From positions 4,420-68,419 of the forward strand of contig JBHICC010000010.1 in the NCBI GenBank assembly GCA_046759385.1: a DNA stretch of 64,000 nt, read 5' to 3'. The notes under the pieces were generated by a model that ran no database searches, was not told where the DNA came from, and was given only the letters and a program-made list of their open reading frames with translations. How positions within the stretch are numbered: position 1 is the first letter of the stretch; each line of letters opens with the position of its first letter. A program made the position numbers and the translations under genes. This stretch comes from JBHICC01 sp046759385. Lineage in GTDB: Bacteria; Pseudomonadota; Gammaproteobacteria; Acidiferrobacterales; SPGG2. Of this stretch, positions 9,920 to 18,838 are shown one piece after another.

Positions 9920-9941
9920 TATCAGTCATACCTCAGCAGGC

Positions 9942-11081
9942 GTGCCCGCCTCGCACTTGTCCCGGGCGGCACACACGATTATCCTGCCTCGCGCTCGGAA
10001 CGACCTCAGACGGTGGCCCGCGATTCCAGGCGATAAGAAAAAACCGAAGCTAGTGGGGAGCAGACACGGGCGTCGTGCTTGGACCTCATGGTCCAATCGC
10101 AAGCTACTCGACACTCGCATCTGCGACCTAAAGTTGAGCATCGCAGACACCGAGCTCAACGACCGCATCGATCAGCTTTACCAGGAGCTGCGCGAGCGCG
10201 GTTTCTCTTTCAAGCCGCACTTTTGGCTATCAGACGACTGGTTTTGTCCCGATGGCGTCCCCGGTATCGCCATACCGTTTTTCCTCGCGCACCCTCGCCT
10301 AAAGGCAATCGAGCATGAAAAGATGCTCGAAGTCGAAGGGGGCACGCAACAGTGGTGTATGAAGCTCCTGCGCCACGAGACCGGCCACGCCATCACTAAC
10401 GCCTATCATGTGCATCGCCGACAGGGCTGGCGGCAGCTGTTTGGAAGAGGCTCGCTTCGATATCCTGATACGTATTTGCCGCGCCCTTACAGCAAACGGT
10501 TCGTCATTCATCTGGACAACTGGTACGCGCAGAGTCACCCACACGAAGACTGGGCAGAAACGTTTGCAGTATGGCTGACGCCCAACTCGGACTGGCGAAC
10601 ACGCTACTGCGGTTGGCCGGCCCTGAAAAAGCTCGAGTATGTTGATGCGCTGACGAAAGAAATAAGGTCGCAACACCCGAAGACCTCGACACGACGCCAA
10701 GAGTATCCGGTTAGTAAAATCAGCATAACATTGCGTGAGTACTACCAACAAAAGCAAGCGCGCTACGGTACCAACTCGCCGCAGTTCTATGATCGGGACT
10801 TACGCCGACTGTTCTCCAATCGAGATGAACACAAGGGCAATGAGAGTGCATCACGCTACATCCGGCGCGCGCGAATGGACGTGATCAAAGTCGTTTCACA
10901 GTGGACAGGAGAATACAATTATAGGATCAGCGAAGTATTAAAAGACATGAACCGGCGCTGCGATGAGCTAGGGCTGCGTGTGGTTCGGGATGACGAAGAA
11001 ATGAAACTGCAGATCGTAACCTTTGTCACGGCAGTCGTGATGCGTAAGTTACATAGCGGAGGTTTTCACGTCACGCTATGA
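9942..11081 (+). CDS. Putative zinc metallopeptidase (HExxH) coupled to an ATP-grasp ligase
   Basis: The frame opens with GTG and encodes 379 residues; sequence that looks conserved begins only near residue 50 (LLDTRICDLKLSI), so the true start may be later. The core holds SDDWFCPDGVPGIAIPFFLA (residues 97-116), a metallopeptidase motif HETGH at 145-149, and a second motif HEDWAETF at 201-208 that could supply further zinc ligands. I recall this family as an uncharacterised 'putative zinc-binding metallopeptidase', cytoplasmic, with no signal peptide here. The stop overlaps the next start by ATGA, so both proteins are made together. The partner is a peptide-ligase-type enzyme, suggesting that one joins and the other cleaves a peptide or amide bond; that is inference. 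Confidence 0.75.
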   Translation: MPASHLSRAAHTIILPRARNDLRRWPAIPGDKKKPKLVGSRHGRRAWTSWSNRKLLDTRICDLKLSIADTELNDRIDQLYQELRERGFSFKPHFWLSDDWFCPDGVPGIAIPFFLAHPRLKAIEHEKMLEVEGGTQQWCMKLLRHETGHAITNAYHVHRRQGWRQLFGRGSLRYPDTYLPRPYSKRFVIHLDNWYAQSHPHEDWAETFAVWLTPNSDWRTRYCGWPALKKLEYVDALTKEIRSQHPKTSTRRQEYPVSKISITLREYYQQKQARYGTNSPQFYDRDLRRLFSNRDEHKGNESASRYIRRARMDVIKVVSQWTGEYNYRISEVLKDMNRRCDELGLRVVRDDEEMKLQIVTFVTAVVMRKLHSGGFHVTL

Positions 11082-12100
11082 GAAAGCTGCGCGTCATGAT
11101 GCTGGTCCATCCCACGCTCGTACCACCCGACGATCTGGCGGACGAAGACGACCCGCGCATGGAGCAGTACCAGACTGAGTATGACGTTAAGGAAGCTCTC
11201 ACTAGTCAAGACCATTCTGTCAAAGTTATCGGCGTCTACGACAATCTCGCTCCCGTTCGCGGCATGATCGAGGAATGGAAGCCACACATTGCATTTAACC
11301 TGCTTGAGGATTTCGCCGGTCAAGGGGACTTGGATCACTATGTCGTGAGCTATCTGGAAATGATGAAGCTGCCCTATACGGGTTGCAATCCACGGGGACT
11401 CTTGCTTGCGAGAGACAAGGCGCTATCAAAGAAACTGCTCACCTACCATCGCATCGCCGTTCCTAACTTCGCTGTGTTTCCGATCGGAAGGAAAATCCGT
11501 GTATCGCGACGTTTGCAGTACCCTATGATCGTAAAGTCCCTCACGGAGGAAGGATCGGTCGGAATTGCTCAGGCCTCATATGTCGAAAACGAAGACCAAC
11601 TGCGGGAGCGAGTCGACCTAATTCACACAAAGACGAGCAGTGACGCCATTGCTGAGCAGTACATCCATGGGCGTGAGCTGTACGTGACGGTCGTGGGTAA
11701 CGCCAAACTCGACGTGTATCCGATGCGGGAGCTTGTGTTTGACAACGTAGAGGCGGGCCTACCGCGCGTGGCTACATATAGAGTGAAGTGGGACTACGAG
11801 TATCGCGAACGCTGGGGTATTGACTATCAGTTCGCAAGAAATCTCCCGGCCGGTCTAGCGGATCGTATCCACAAGCTTTGCAAACGCGCTTATCGCATCC
11901 TGGAACTAAGCGGCTATGCACGTTTCGATTTGCGCTTAAGCTCGGAGGGTCGTGTTTACGTCTTGGAAGCCAATCCCAATCCCGCTATCGCCCACAACGA
12001 AGACTCTGCTCTCGCTGCTGAAAAGGCAGGAATTGATTATTCACGATTCATACAACGCATTGTCAATCTGGGACTGACCGCAAAGCGGCCCGTCAGTTGA
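11078..12100 (+). CDS. ATP-grasp ligase, D-alanine-D-alanine-ligase-like
   Basis: The 340-residue protein has the ATP-grasp layout: an N-terminal Rossmann-like part (MLVHPTLVPPDD), a pre-grasp segment with FNLLEDFAGQGDLDHY resembling the FN.. .G..GE region of D-Ala ligases, the ATP-binding MIVKSLTEEGSVGIAQ, and the metal-binding end DLRLSS...VYVLEANPNP. The final motif holds the Glu and Asn that bind magnesium. Family members form amide bonds between carboxylates and amines through acyl-phosphates. It is unlikely to be the cell-wall Ddl, because it lacks the ddl neighbours (mur/fts genes) and has a different N-terminus. The start overlaps the metallopeptidase stop by four bases (ATGA). Confidence 0.78.
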   Translation: MRKLRVMMLVHPTLVPPDDLADEDDPRMEQYQTEYDVKEALTSQDHSVKVIGVYDNLAPVRGMIEEWKPHIAFNLLEDFAGQGDLDHYVVSYLEMMKLPYTGCNPRGLLLARDKALSKKLLTYHRIAVPNFAVFPIGRKIRVSRRLQYPMIVKSLTEEGSVGIAQASYVENEDQLRERVDLIHTKTSSDAIAEQYIHGRELYVTVVGNAKLDVYPMRELVFDNVEAGLPRVATYRVKWDYEYRERWGIDYQFARNLPAGLADRIHKLCKRAYRILELSGYARFDLRLSSEGRVYVLEANPNPAIAHNEDSALAAEKAGIDYSRFIQRIVNLGLTAKRPVS

Positions 12101-12223
12101 GCCGGTCCCACTACCGCGGCTATGCGATTCACGCAATTGAAGCGTATGCTGTGATGATATACAGCCGTTTGCGTGGCGATTCGGATAAACGACCTCGCCC
12201 TCGAGGCGAGAAGCAAGAGCGGC

Positions 12224-15200
12224 ATGAGCCCCGTCATTAGACACGAACGCATCGAGCAGCTTGAGGCATTGCTTAAGGAACGCATCCTTATACTGGATGG
12301 CGCCATGGGCACGATGATTCAGAGCTATGGCTTGAGCGAGGAGGACTACCGCGGCGAGCGCTTCGCGAGCCACCCGTGCGCACTAAAAGGCAACAACGAT
12401 CTGCTGTCGTTGACAAGACCAGAGATCATGAAGGCGATCCACGGCGCTTTTCTGGAGGCAGGCGCAGACATCGTTGAGACCAATACTTTCAACTCCACTC
12501 GCATCTCCCAAGCCGATTACCAGATGGAGAAGCTGGTCTACGAGCTCAACCGCGCGGGAGCGGAAAACGCGTGTGTGTCCGCCGCTAAGGTGGAGACGCC
12601 CGAACGGCCGCGCTTTGTTGCCGGCATCCTGGGCCCGACGAATCGTACAGCCTCGATATCGCCCGATGTCAATAACCCCGGCTTTCGCAACACCACTTTT
12701 GACGAACTGGCGAGTGCCTATCGTGAGGCAGTCCACGGCTTGCTTGAAGGCGGTGTTGATTTCCTCATGGTAGAAACCGTGTTCGATACCTTGAACTGCA
12801 AAGCGGCGCTGTTCGCCATCGATGACTACTTTGAGAAACATGGCATACGAATTCCGGTTATGGTCTCGGGTACGATCACTGACGCCAGCGGGCGCACGCT
12901 TAGCGGCCAAACGACGGAAGCCTTCTGGAACTCGGTGTCGCACGCGAACCCCCTCATTATGGGACTGAACTGTGCGCTCGGCGCCAAGGAGCTGCGTCCA
13001 TACGTCAAGGAACTCTCTGGAGTCGCCGATACTTACGTAAGCGTGCACCCCAATGCCGGCTTGCCCAATGAGTTTGGCGGTTATGACGACACGCCGGAGT
13101 ACATGGCCGAGGTACTGCGGGAGTTTGCGACCAGCGGATTTCTCAATGTCGCTGGCGGCTGTTGCGGGACCACACCGGCACATGTCAGGGCGATCGCCGA
13201 AGCCGTCGCGGCTGTGCCACCGCGAACGATACCCAAGCTCGAGCGCAAGTGTCGACTTTCAGGCCTAGAGCCGCTCAACATCGGTGCGGACACGACTTTC
13301 GTCAACATTGGCGAGCGTACTAATGTCACGGGTTCGGCGCGCTTTGCGAAACTGCTCAAGACCGAGGACTACGACGGCGCACTTGACGTTGCACGCAGCC
13401 AAGTCGAGAACGGCGCACAGATGATCGATGTAAACATGGACGAGGCGTTGCTCGACTCGGAACGAGTAATAGCGCATTTCTTGAACCTCATCGCGTCGGA
13501 GCCAGACATCAGCCGCGTGCCGATTATGATCGATTCGTCAAAATGGTCTGTGCTCGAGTCAGGGCTGAAATGCGTACAGGGAAAGCCCGTTGTTAACTCG
13601 ATTAGCCTCAAAGAAGGCGAGCAGAAGTTTATTTACGAGGCACGGCTCGCCCGGCGCTACGGAGCCGCGCTGGTCATCATGGCGTTTGACGAGAAGGGTC
13701 AAGCTGATACCGTTAAGCGCAAGGTTCAGATCTGTCGCCGCTCGTACAAGGTCTTGACCGAGAAAGTCGGATTCCCGCCGGAAGATATCATCTTCGATCC
13801 AAATATTTTCGCAATTGCGACCGGGATCGAAGAACACAGCGATTATGCCGTCGCATACATCGAAGCAACGCGTCAAATCAAGTCGTCGTTGCCGCACGTC
13901 AAGGTAAGCGGTGGTGTCAGTAATGTTTCATTCTCGTTTCGCGGAAACAATCCAGTCCGCGAAGCCATCCATTCCGTTTTTCTATACCATGCTCTTCAGG
14001 CAGGCATGGACATGGGGATCGTGAATGCCGGCCAGTTGACTGTTTACGATGAGATTCCAGAAGAACTACGTCAAAACGTGGAAGATATCGTGCTCAACAA
14101 GCGTGAGGATGCGACTGAGCGTCTGCTCGCGCTTGCCGACACCGTCAAACAGGGGCAATCAGGGGCACATAAGGGAGAGGATCGTGCTTGGCGCAACGCC
14201 CCGGTCAACGAGCGCCTGAGCCATGCATTGGTCAAAGGTATTGCCGACTATATCGACGAGGACACGGAAGAGGCGCGCCAACAGTGCGACCGTCCTTTGC
14301 AAGTCATCGAGGGACCGCTAATGGACGGGATGAACGTGGTCGGCGATCTCTTCGGTGCGGGGAAGATGTTCTTACCGCAAGTCGTGAAGAGCGCGCGCGT
14401 AATGAAAAAAGCGGTGGCATATCTGCTGCCGTTTCTTGAGGCGGAGAAACACGGGAGCGTTCGCTCACAGGGCAAAGTGGTGTTGGCTACCGTCAAAGGC
14501 GACGTACACGACATCGGTAAGAACATTGTCGGTGTGGTACTCCAGTGCAACAACTTCGAGACCATAAACCTCGGGGTCATGGTTCCGGCAGAGAAGATTC
14601 TCGACACGGCGCGCGAACAAAACGCAGATATCATCGGACTGTCCGGCCTAATTACGCCTTCACTTGACGAGATGGTCAATGTCGCGAAAGAGATGGAACG
14701 CCAAGGGTATGCCTTGCCTCTGCTCATCGGTGGCGCCACGACCTCGCGTGTGCACACGGCGGTTAAGATTGCTCCGAGCTACAGCCACGCGACGATATGG
14801 GTCAAGGATGCTTCGCGTGCGGTAGGCGTGGCAACTAGCCTTATGAGCGATGATCTAAAGGCCGATTTCGCCGCACGCACCAAGACCGAATATGAGGAAG
14901 TGCGCGAGCGCCACAAAGGCAAGACCGCTCGAATGCGTCTCCTCGCGCTCGCCGAAGCGCGCGCTAATAGGACCGAGATAACCTGGGATCAGTACGCTCC
15001 ACCCGTACCCGCACTGTGCGGGGTTAGAACGTTTGCCAACTATGATTTGCACGAGGTTCGAGGCTATATCGACTGGACCCCGTTCTTCCAAGCGTGGGAA
15101 ATGTCCGGAAGGTATCCGGCCATTCTAGACGATCCGGTGGTCGGCCAAGAGGCACGGCGATTATTCGATGACGCCCAACTTATGTTGGACCGTATCATTA

Positions 15201-15961
15201 AACAGCGGCTGCTGGGCGCTAAAGCCGTCGTCGGCCTGTTTCCAGCTAACACAGTTGATGATGATGTCGAGGTCTATGCCGACGACAACCGCGTCAAGGT
15301 TCTTACCGTACTGCACACACTACGCCAACAGAACGAAAAACCGCCGGGGCGCCCTAACCAGGCGCTTGCCGACTTTGTCGCACCTAGAGAAACGGGTATC
15401 CCCGATTACATTGGTGCGTTTGCTGTCACCGCGGGACTTGGCATCGACACGATTGTCAAGCGCTTCGAGCAGGAACACGACGACTATCACGCGATTATGA
15501 CCAAAGCGCTCGCCGACCGATTGGCGGAGGCGCTGGCTGAGCTGATGCACAAGCGCGTGCGCACTGAGTTTTGGGGTTATGGCAAAGGCGAGAACTTTGA
15601 CAGCGAAGCATTGATTAAGGAGCAATATCAGGGCATCCGCCCGGCGCCCGGATACCCCGCCTGTCCAGACCACACGGAGAAACGCATGCTGTTCGAGCTC
15701 ATTCGGGCAGAAACGAACGCGTCGGTGCGGCTGACGGAGAACTTCGCCATGCTGCCGGCCGCTGCCGTAAGCGGGCTGTACTTCTCCCATCCGGCTTCGA
15801 AGTACTTCGCTGTCGGTAAGATCGGTCGCGATCAGGTGGCCGATTATGCGAGACGCAAGGGTATGACCATCGCGGCGATCGAAAAATGGCTCGCGCCGAA
15901 TCTCGCCTACGACCCTGACGCGGCAGGGTCGCCCGCAGAAACCGGTGAAGACGGACGTTGA
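12224..15961 (+). CDS. metH: Cobalamin-dependent methionine synthase
   Basis: The full modular enzyme (1245 residues) transfers methyl from methyltetrahydrofolate to homocysteine. Modules in order: homocysteine-binding barrel with zinc ligands in GLNCALGAKEL and GGCCGTTPAHV; pterin-binding domain (NIGERTNVTGSARF); B12 domain with the base-off motif GDVHDIGKNIVGVV, whose His binds cobalt; and a C-terminal reactivation domain with RPAPGYPACPDHTEK for S-adenosylmethionine. The frame opens at a GTG at 12173, but the ATG at 12224 with upstream AAGAGCGG gives the start expected from E. coli MetH. I looked for a cobalamin riboswitch in the 123 bp upstream and saw no room for one. Confidence 0.97.
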   Translation: MSPVIRHERIEQLEALLKERILILDGAMGTMIQSYGLSEEDYRGERFASHPCALKGNNDLLSLTRPEIMKAIHGAFLEAGADIVETNTFNSTRISQADYQMEKLVYELNRAGAENACVSAAKVETPERPRFVAGILGPTNRTASISPDVNNPGFRNTTFDELASAYREAVHGLLEGGVDFLMVETVFDTLNCKAALFAIDDYFEKHGIRIPVMVSGTITDASGRTLSGQTTEAFWNSVSHANPLIMGLNCALGAKELRPYVKELSGVADTYVSVHPNAGLPNEFGGYDDTPEYMAEVLREFATSGFLNVAGGCCGTTPAHVRAIAEAVAAVPPRTIPKLERKCRLSGLEPLNIGADTTFVNIGERTNVTGSARFAKLLKTEDYDGALDVARSQVENGAQMIDVNMDEALLDSERVIAHFLNLIASEPDISRVPIMIDSSKWSVLESGLKCVQGKPVVNSISLKEGEQKFIYEARLARRYGAALVIMAFDEKGQADTVKRKVQICRRSYKVLTEKVGFPPEDIIFDPNIFAIATGIEEHSDYAVAYIEATRQIKSSLPHVKVSGGVSNVSFSFRGNNPVREAIHSVFLYHALQAGMDMGIVNAGQLTVYDEIPEELRQNVEDIVLNKREDATERLLALADTVKQGQSGAHKGEDRAWRNAPVNERLSHALVKGIADYIDEDTEEARQQCDRPLQVIEGPLMDGMNVVGDLFGAGKMFLPQVVKSARVMKKAVAYLLPFLEAEKHGSVRSQGKVVLATVKGDVHDIGKNIVGVVLQCNNFETINLGVMVPAEKILDTAREQNADIIGLSGLITPSLDEMVNVAKEMERQGYALPLLIGGATTSRVHTAVKIAPSYSHATIWVKDASRAVGVATSLMSDDLKADFAARTKTEYEEVRERHKGKTARMRLLALAEARANRTEITWDQYAPPVPALCGVRTFANYDLHEVRGYIDWTPFFQAWEMSGRYPAILDDPVVGQEARRLFDDAQLMLDRIIKQRLLGAKAVVGLFPANTVDDDVEVYADDNRVKVLTVLHTLRQQNEKPPGRPNQALADFVAPRETGIPDYIGAFAVTAGLGIDTIVKRFEQEHDDYHAIMTKALADRLAEALAELMHKRVRTEFWGYGKGENFDSEALIKEQYQGIRPAPGYPACPDHTEKRMLFELIRAETNASVRLTENFAMLPAAAVSGLYFSHPASKYFAVGKIGRDQVADYARRKGMTIAAIEKWLAPNLAYDPDAAGSPAETGEDGR

Positions 15962-16079
15962 TTGCCTCGAGCCAACGGAGCGCACCCAGCGCGCCGGAAA
16001 CGCCGGGGACTAATCTTGCGTGAGCGATGCTCACTTGGTGCATGGACGCCCAAGCGCAGCGGAAGTATGCTAACTGATC

Positions 16080-17096
16080 ATGCTAGTCCCACATTCCATC
16101 TCTGCGCCAAACCCGCGTTTCCTAGCTGAAGATTTTGAACCGGCTTATCTGCGGCTGTACCGCAACGGTGAGCTGTTCGCTCGGGTGGAGCAGGCACTCA
16201 AGGAGCTAGAAGATTGTTGCGCGTGCCCGCGAGACTGCCACGTGAACCGGCTCAAGGACGAGAAACGGGTTTGCCATACCGGGCGTCATGCGATCGTGTC
16301 TAGTGCTTTTCCTCATTTCGGTGAAGAGGATTGCCTGCGGGGCTGGCGCGGCTCGGGCACGATCTTTTTCGGGTTGTGCAATCTGCGCTGCGTGTTCTGC
16401 CAAAACTGGGACATCAGTCAGCAGCAAACAGGCAAGGAATGTACCGCCGAAGAAATCGCGACCTTGATGCTGGCACTTCAGGAGAATGGCTGTCACAACA
16501 TCAACTTTGTTACGCCTGAACACGTCGCACCGCAGGTGATCGAGGCAATCGCCGCGGCCGTACTGCTGGGATTACGCGTACCGATTGTGTACAACACCAG
16601 CGCCTATGACGCGGTTCGGTCGTTGCGTCTGTTAGATGGTCTAATCGACATCTATATGCCAGATTTCAAATTCTGGCACAAGGAAAGCGCGCGTCGCTTG
16701 GCAAAGGCTAAAGACTACCCTCAGCGTGCCCGTGAGGCGATTCAAGAAATGCACCGACAGGTCGGTGACTTGCAATTTGGCAAGGATGGGCTTGCAAGAC
16801 GCGGGTTGCTGGTGCGCCATCTGGTGATGCCGGGTCAATACGATGAGGCCGCCGCAATCTTCGAGTGGCTAGCCAGTGCGTTGTCGCCCGACACATACGT
16901 GAACGTCATGGACCAGTATCGCCCTGACTATCAGGTGTCCAAAGGCGCAAACAATGGACAGCCAAAGTACGCGGACATTAACCGTAAGCCGCGCTCGGCC
17001 GAACTCGAGGGTACCTACGAGAGCGCACGCCGGGCAGGCTTATGGCGCTTTGATGAACGGCAATCGTCACTACGCATGTTCTTGCGCGAGCACTGA
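16080..17096 (+). CDS. Radical SAM protein, PflX-like (COG1313 type)
   Basis: The 338-residue protein carries the radical SAM cluster motif CNLRCVFC (CxxxCxxC) near residue 100, followed by QNWDIS as in proteins annotated as pyruvate-formate-lyase-activating-like, PflX. Residues about 45-65 hold an extra Cys set (CCACPRDCHVNR... VCHTG), suggesting a second Fe-S or zinc site. Other landmarks are NINFVTPEH, YNTSAYD and IDIYMPDFKFW. No glycyl-radical enzyme is nearby, so the true substrate is unknown. It follows metH by about 120 bp and could share its transcript. Confidence 0.85.
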   Translation: MLVPHSISAPNPRFLAEDFEPAYLRLYRNGELFARVEQALKELEDCCACPRDCHVNRLKDEKRVCHTGRHAIVSSAFPHFGEEDCLRGWRGSGTIFFGLCNLRCVFCQNWDISQQQTGKECTAEEIATLMLALQENGCHNINFVTPEHVAPQVIEAIAAAVLLGLRVPIVYNTSAYDAVRSLRLLDGLIDIYMPDFKFWHKESARRLAKAKDYPQRAREAIQEMHRQVGDLQFGKDGLARRGLLVRHLVMPGQYDEAAAIFEWLASALSPDTYVNVMDQYRPDYQVSKGANNGQPKYADINRKPRSAELEGTYESARRAGLWRFDERQSSLRMFLREH

Positions 17097-17202
17097 CGCG
17101 CCAGCGTCCCGGCTGCGAGACGAAATGTGTTACGCTCCCTCAACAATACGGCGCTACTCGGCAAGGGTTCGCGCTTAGAACATCAGACATGGAGGATCCG
17201 GC

Positions 17203-17832
17203 ATGAAGTTGACGAGCTCGAATTTCGAAGATAATCAACCCATACCCAGCGCGCATGCATTCTGTGCCCCGGATCCCGCGAGTCACGTTACGTTATCGAA
17301 TAACCGAAACCCTGCCTTTTCTTGGAGCGACACTCCCGCAGGTACTCAATCTTTTGTGCTGATCTGCCACGACTATGACGTGCCCAGCAAGCCTGATGAC
17401 GTCAACCAAGAAGGACGCGTGATCCCCGCTGACTTGCCGCGTGTCGATTTCTATCATTGGGTACTTGTCGACATCCCTGCGAACATCACGGCCATAAGCG
17501 AAGGCGAATACTCAGACGGTGTCACGCCTCGTGGTAAGGACGGCCCCGATGCATCCGGTGGTACACACCAAGGAATCAACGATTACACCAATTGGTTCTC
17601 CGGCGATGCCGATATGGAAGGTAATTACTTCGGATACGATGGGCCGTGCCCTCCGTGGAACGATACGATCGTGCATCATTACGTGTTCACACTCTATGCG
17701 CTCGACGTCGAGCGATGCCCGCTCGAAGGTACGTTCACCGGTAGCGAAGTACGTAAAGCCGTCGAAGGCCATGTGCTTGCTGAAGCGAGCATTACCGGTA
17801 CTTACAGTCTCAATCCGGATGTGAAGGCGTGA
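17203..17832 (+). CDS. YbhB/YbcL-type PEBP-family protein
   Basis: The 209-residue protein belongs to the phosphatidylethanolamine-binding / Raf-kinase-inhibitor-like family. The ligand-pocket residues are visible as NRNPAFSWSDTPAGTQSFVLICHDYDVP (SFVLICHDYDVP carries the Asp) and FYHWVLVDIP. A GGxDG-rich middle and YDGPCPPWND...HHYVFTLYAL complete the fold. No signal peptide is seen, so it should be cytoplasmic. A clear ribosome binding site (TGGAGG) precedes the ATG at 17203. Bacterial members have no firm function. It is longer than the about 160-residue E. coli paralogues, through an insertion around residues 65-130. Confidence 0.88.
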   Translation: MKLTSSNFEDNQPIPSAHAFCAPDPASHVTLSNNRNPAFSWSDTPAGTQSFVLICHDYDVPSKPDDVNQEGRVIPADLPRVDFYHWVLVDIPANITAISEGEYSDGVTPRGKDGPDASGGTHQGINDYTNWFSGDADMEGNYFGYDGPCPPWNDTIVHHYVFTLYALDVERCPLEGTFTGSEVRKAVEGHVLAEASITGTYSLNPDVKA

Positions 17833-17993
17833 AAATTTCGTGCTGTAAGATCTAGCGCTAGCGCTTCTCGCAAAAACATTTCAGCTACGCGACGTATTCT
17901 TCTATCTCGCGGTCATGTTTGACAAGTGCAGGAAGGCACTCAATCATCTAGCGAGGCGCCACCTCACTGCTTCTTGATCGGCAAGGGGGAGAA

Positions 17994-18533
17994 TCAGAGG
18001 CGCTGCGGGCTAGTGCGAACCGCCTTGCTCAGAATCTGCCAGCACTTTCCCTCGAACTGCTTGGCCGTGTCCCGACCGAAAGCCCGTCTTGCTAACTGCG
18101 CGCATTCACTGATGGCGGCCTCAAGCCCCCGCCAATCACCAGGGGCATCCCTGAAGTGTCCTACAACATTCTCGGCGTTGGGGCCAAATGTGAGAATGGC
18201 GGTATTAATCAAGCGAGCGCGGATGGGCGTGAACCGAGTATCCGCGCCGTCGCGACGCCTTTCGACGCCGTCGTACTCGTGGGTCCTGTCGCCTTCCACG
18301 CGCCTGTCCCAGGCGCGCGAGTTCGTGCGGATAAAACCCTGAATTGCGAGGTTCTCGAGCGAGCTCTCGAGCTCGGTGAGCCCTATGGCCTTATTGTGTA
18401 TCTGAGATATCGTGGACCTGCCGTCCACCAAGATGAGGACTATGCGTAGTCTGCGAGGGAGGTGGTACGCGCGGGATTCTATCTCATTATTGCCTTTGTC
18501 GGTGCGGGCGAAAACGAGTTGAGTGTTCATCAT
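17994..18533 (-). CDS. Hypothetical protein with winged-helix-like N-terminal half
   Basis: The 179-residue protein starts at adjacent ATGs (18533/18530) behind a GAGG. The first 70 residues, FARTDKGNNEIESRAYHLPRR then ILVDGRSTISQI and LAIQGFI, resemble the small regulator-associated domain seen in betaproteobacterial and gammaproteobacterial proteins that begin vFakTdkGreEi; I recall no assigned function. The middle is basic and low in hydrophobics. The C-terminal part (ENVVGHFRDAPGDWRGLEAAISECAQLARRAFG) is helical. No signal peptide or membrane span. It lies downstream of the Slam/FecR operon on the same strand, 305 bp away, with a hairpin in between. Confidence 0.6.
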   Translation of the reverse strand: MMNTQLVFARTDKGNNEIESRAYHLPRRLRIVLILVDGRSTISQIHNKAIGLTELESSLENLAIQGFIRTNSRAWDRRVEGDRTHEYDGVERRRDGADTRFTPIRARLINTAILTFGPNAENVVGHFRDAPGDWRGLEAAISECAQLARRAFGRDTAKQFEGKCWQILSKAVRTSPQRL

Positions 18534-18838
18534 TTAAAACCTCATGAAGACTTCGTAATGATCACCCTTTTGTATTATGTACTTTAGCTATTACCAGCCT
18601 CCGCCAAAGCGAGACTTCAGCAAATAAACACGAACGCGAAACCGGGTATCTGATCTTGAAAGAGCTGCTCGGATCAAATCAAGAAGGAAAGGGCTAAGAC
18701 CCGGCTTGCAACCCTTTTTGTGTTCACGGCAGGAGTAGACTGTATGACGCACGCACAAGAACCCGCTAATGTGCAGGTAGCAACAAAGAAGCCACGCAAG
18801 CCACTCGACTCTAGGCGCTTATGTGACCCCGTGGGCAA
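18534..18838. other. Intergenic, 305 bp, with a possible hairpin terminator
   Basis: Between the FecR/TbpB-like gene stop and the next minus-strand gene start. Around 18685-18722 an imperfect stem, AAAGGG-CTAAG paired with CTTGC-AACCCTTT, closes on ACCCGG; on either strand a run of T follows, so it may end the slam-fecR transcript. A plus-strand ATG at 18744 with AGGAG upstream opens 73 codons but runs into the antisense of the neighbour, and I do not call it. Confidence 0.35.

Noticed and set aside
12101..12223. Possible cobalamin or S-adenosylhomocysteine riboswitch before metH
   Set aside because: Only about 120 bp are available and I saw no B12-box or SAH motif.
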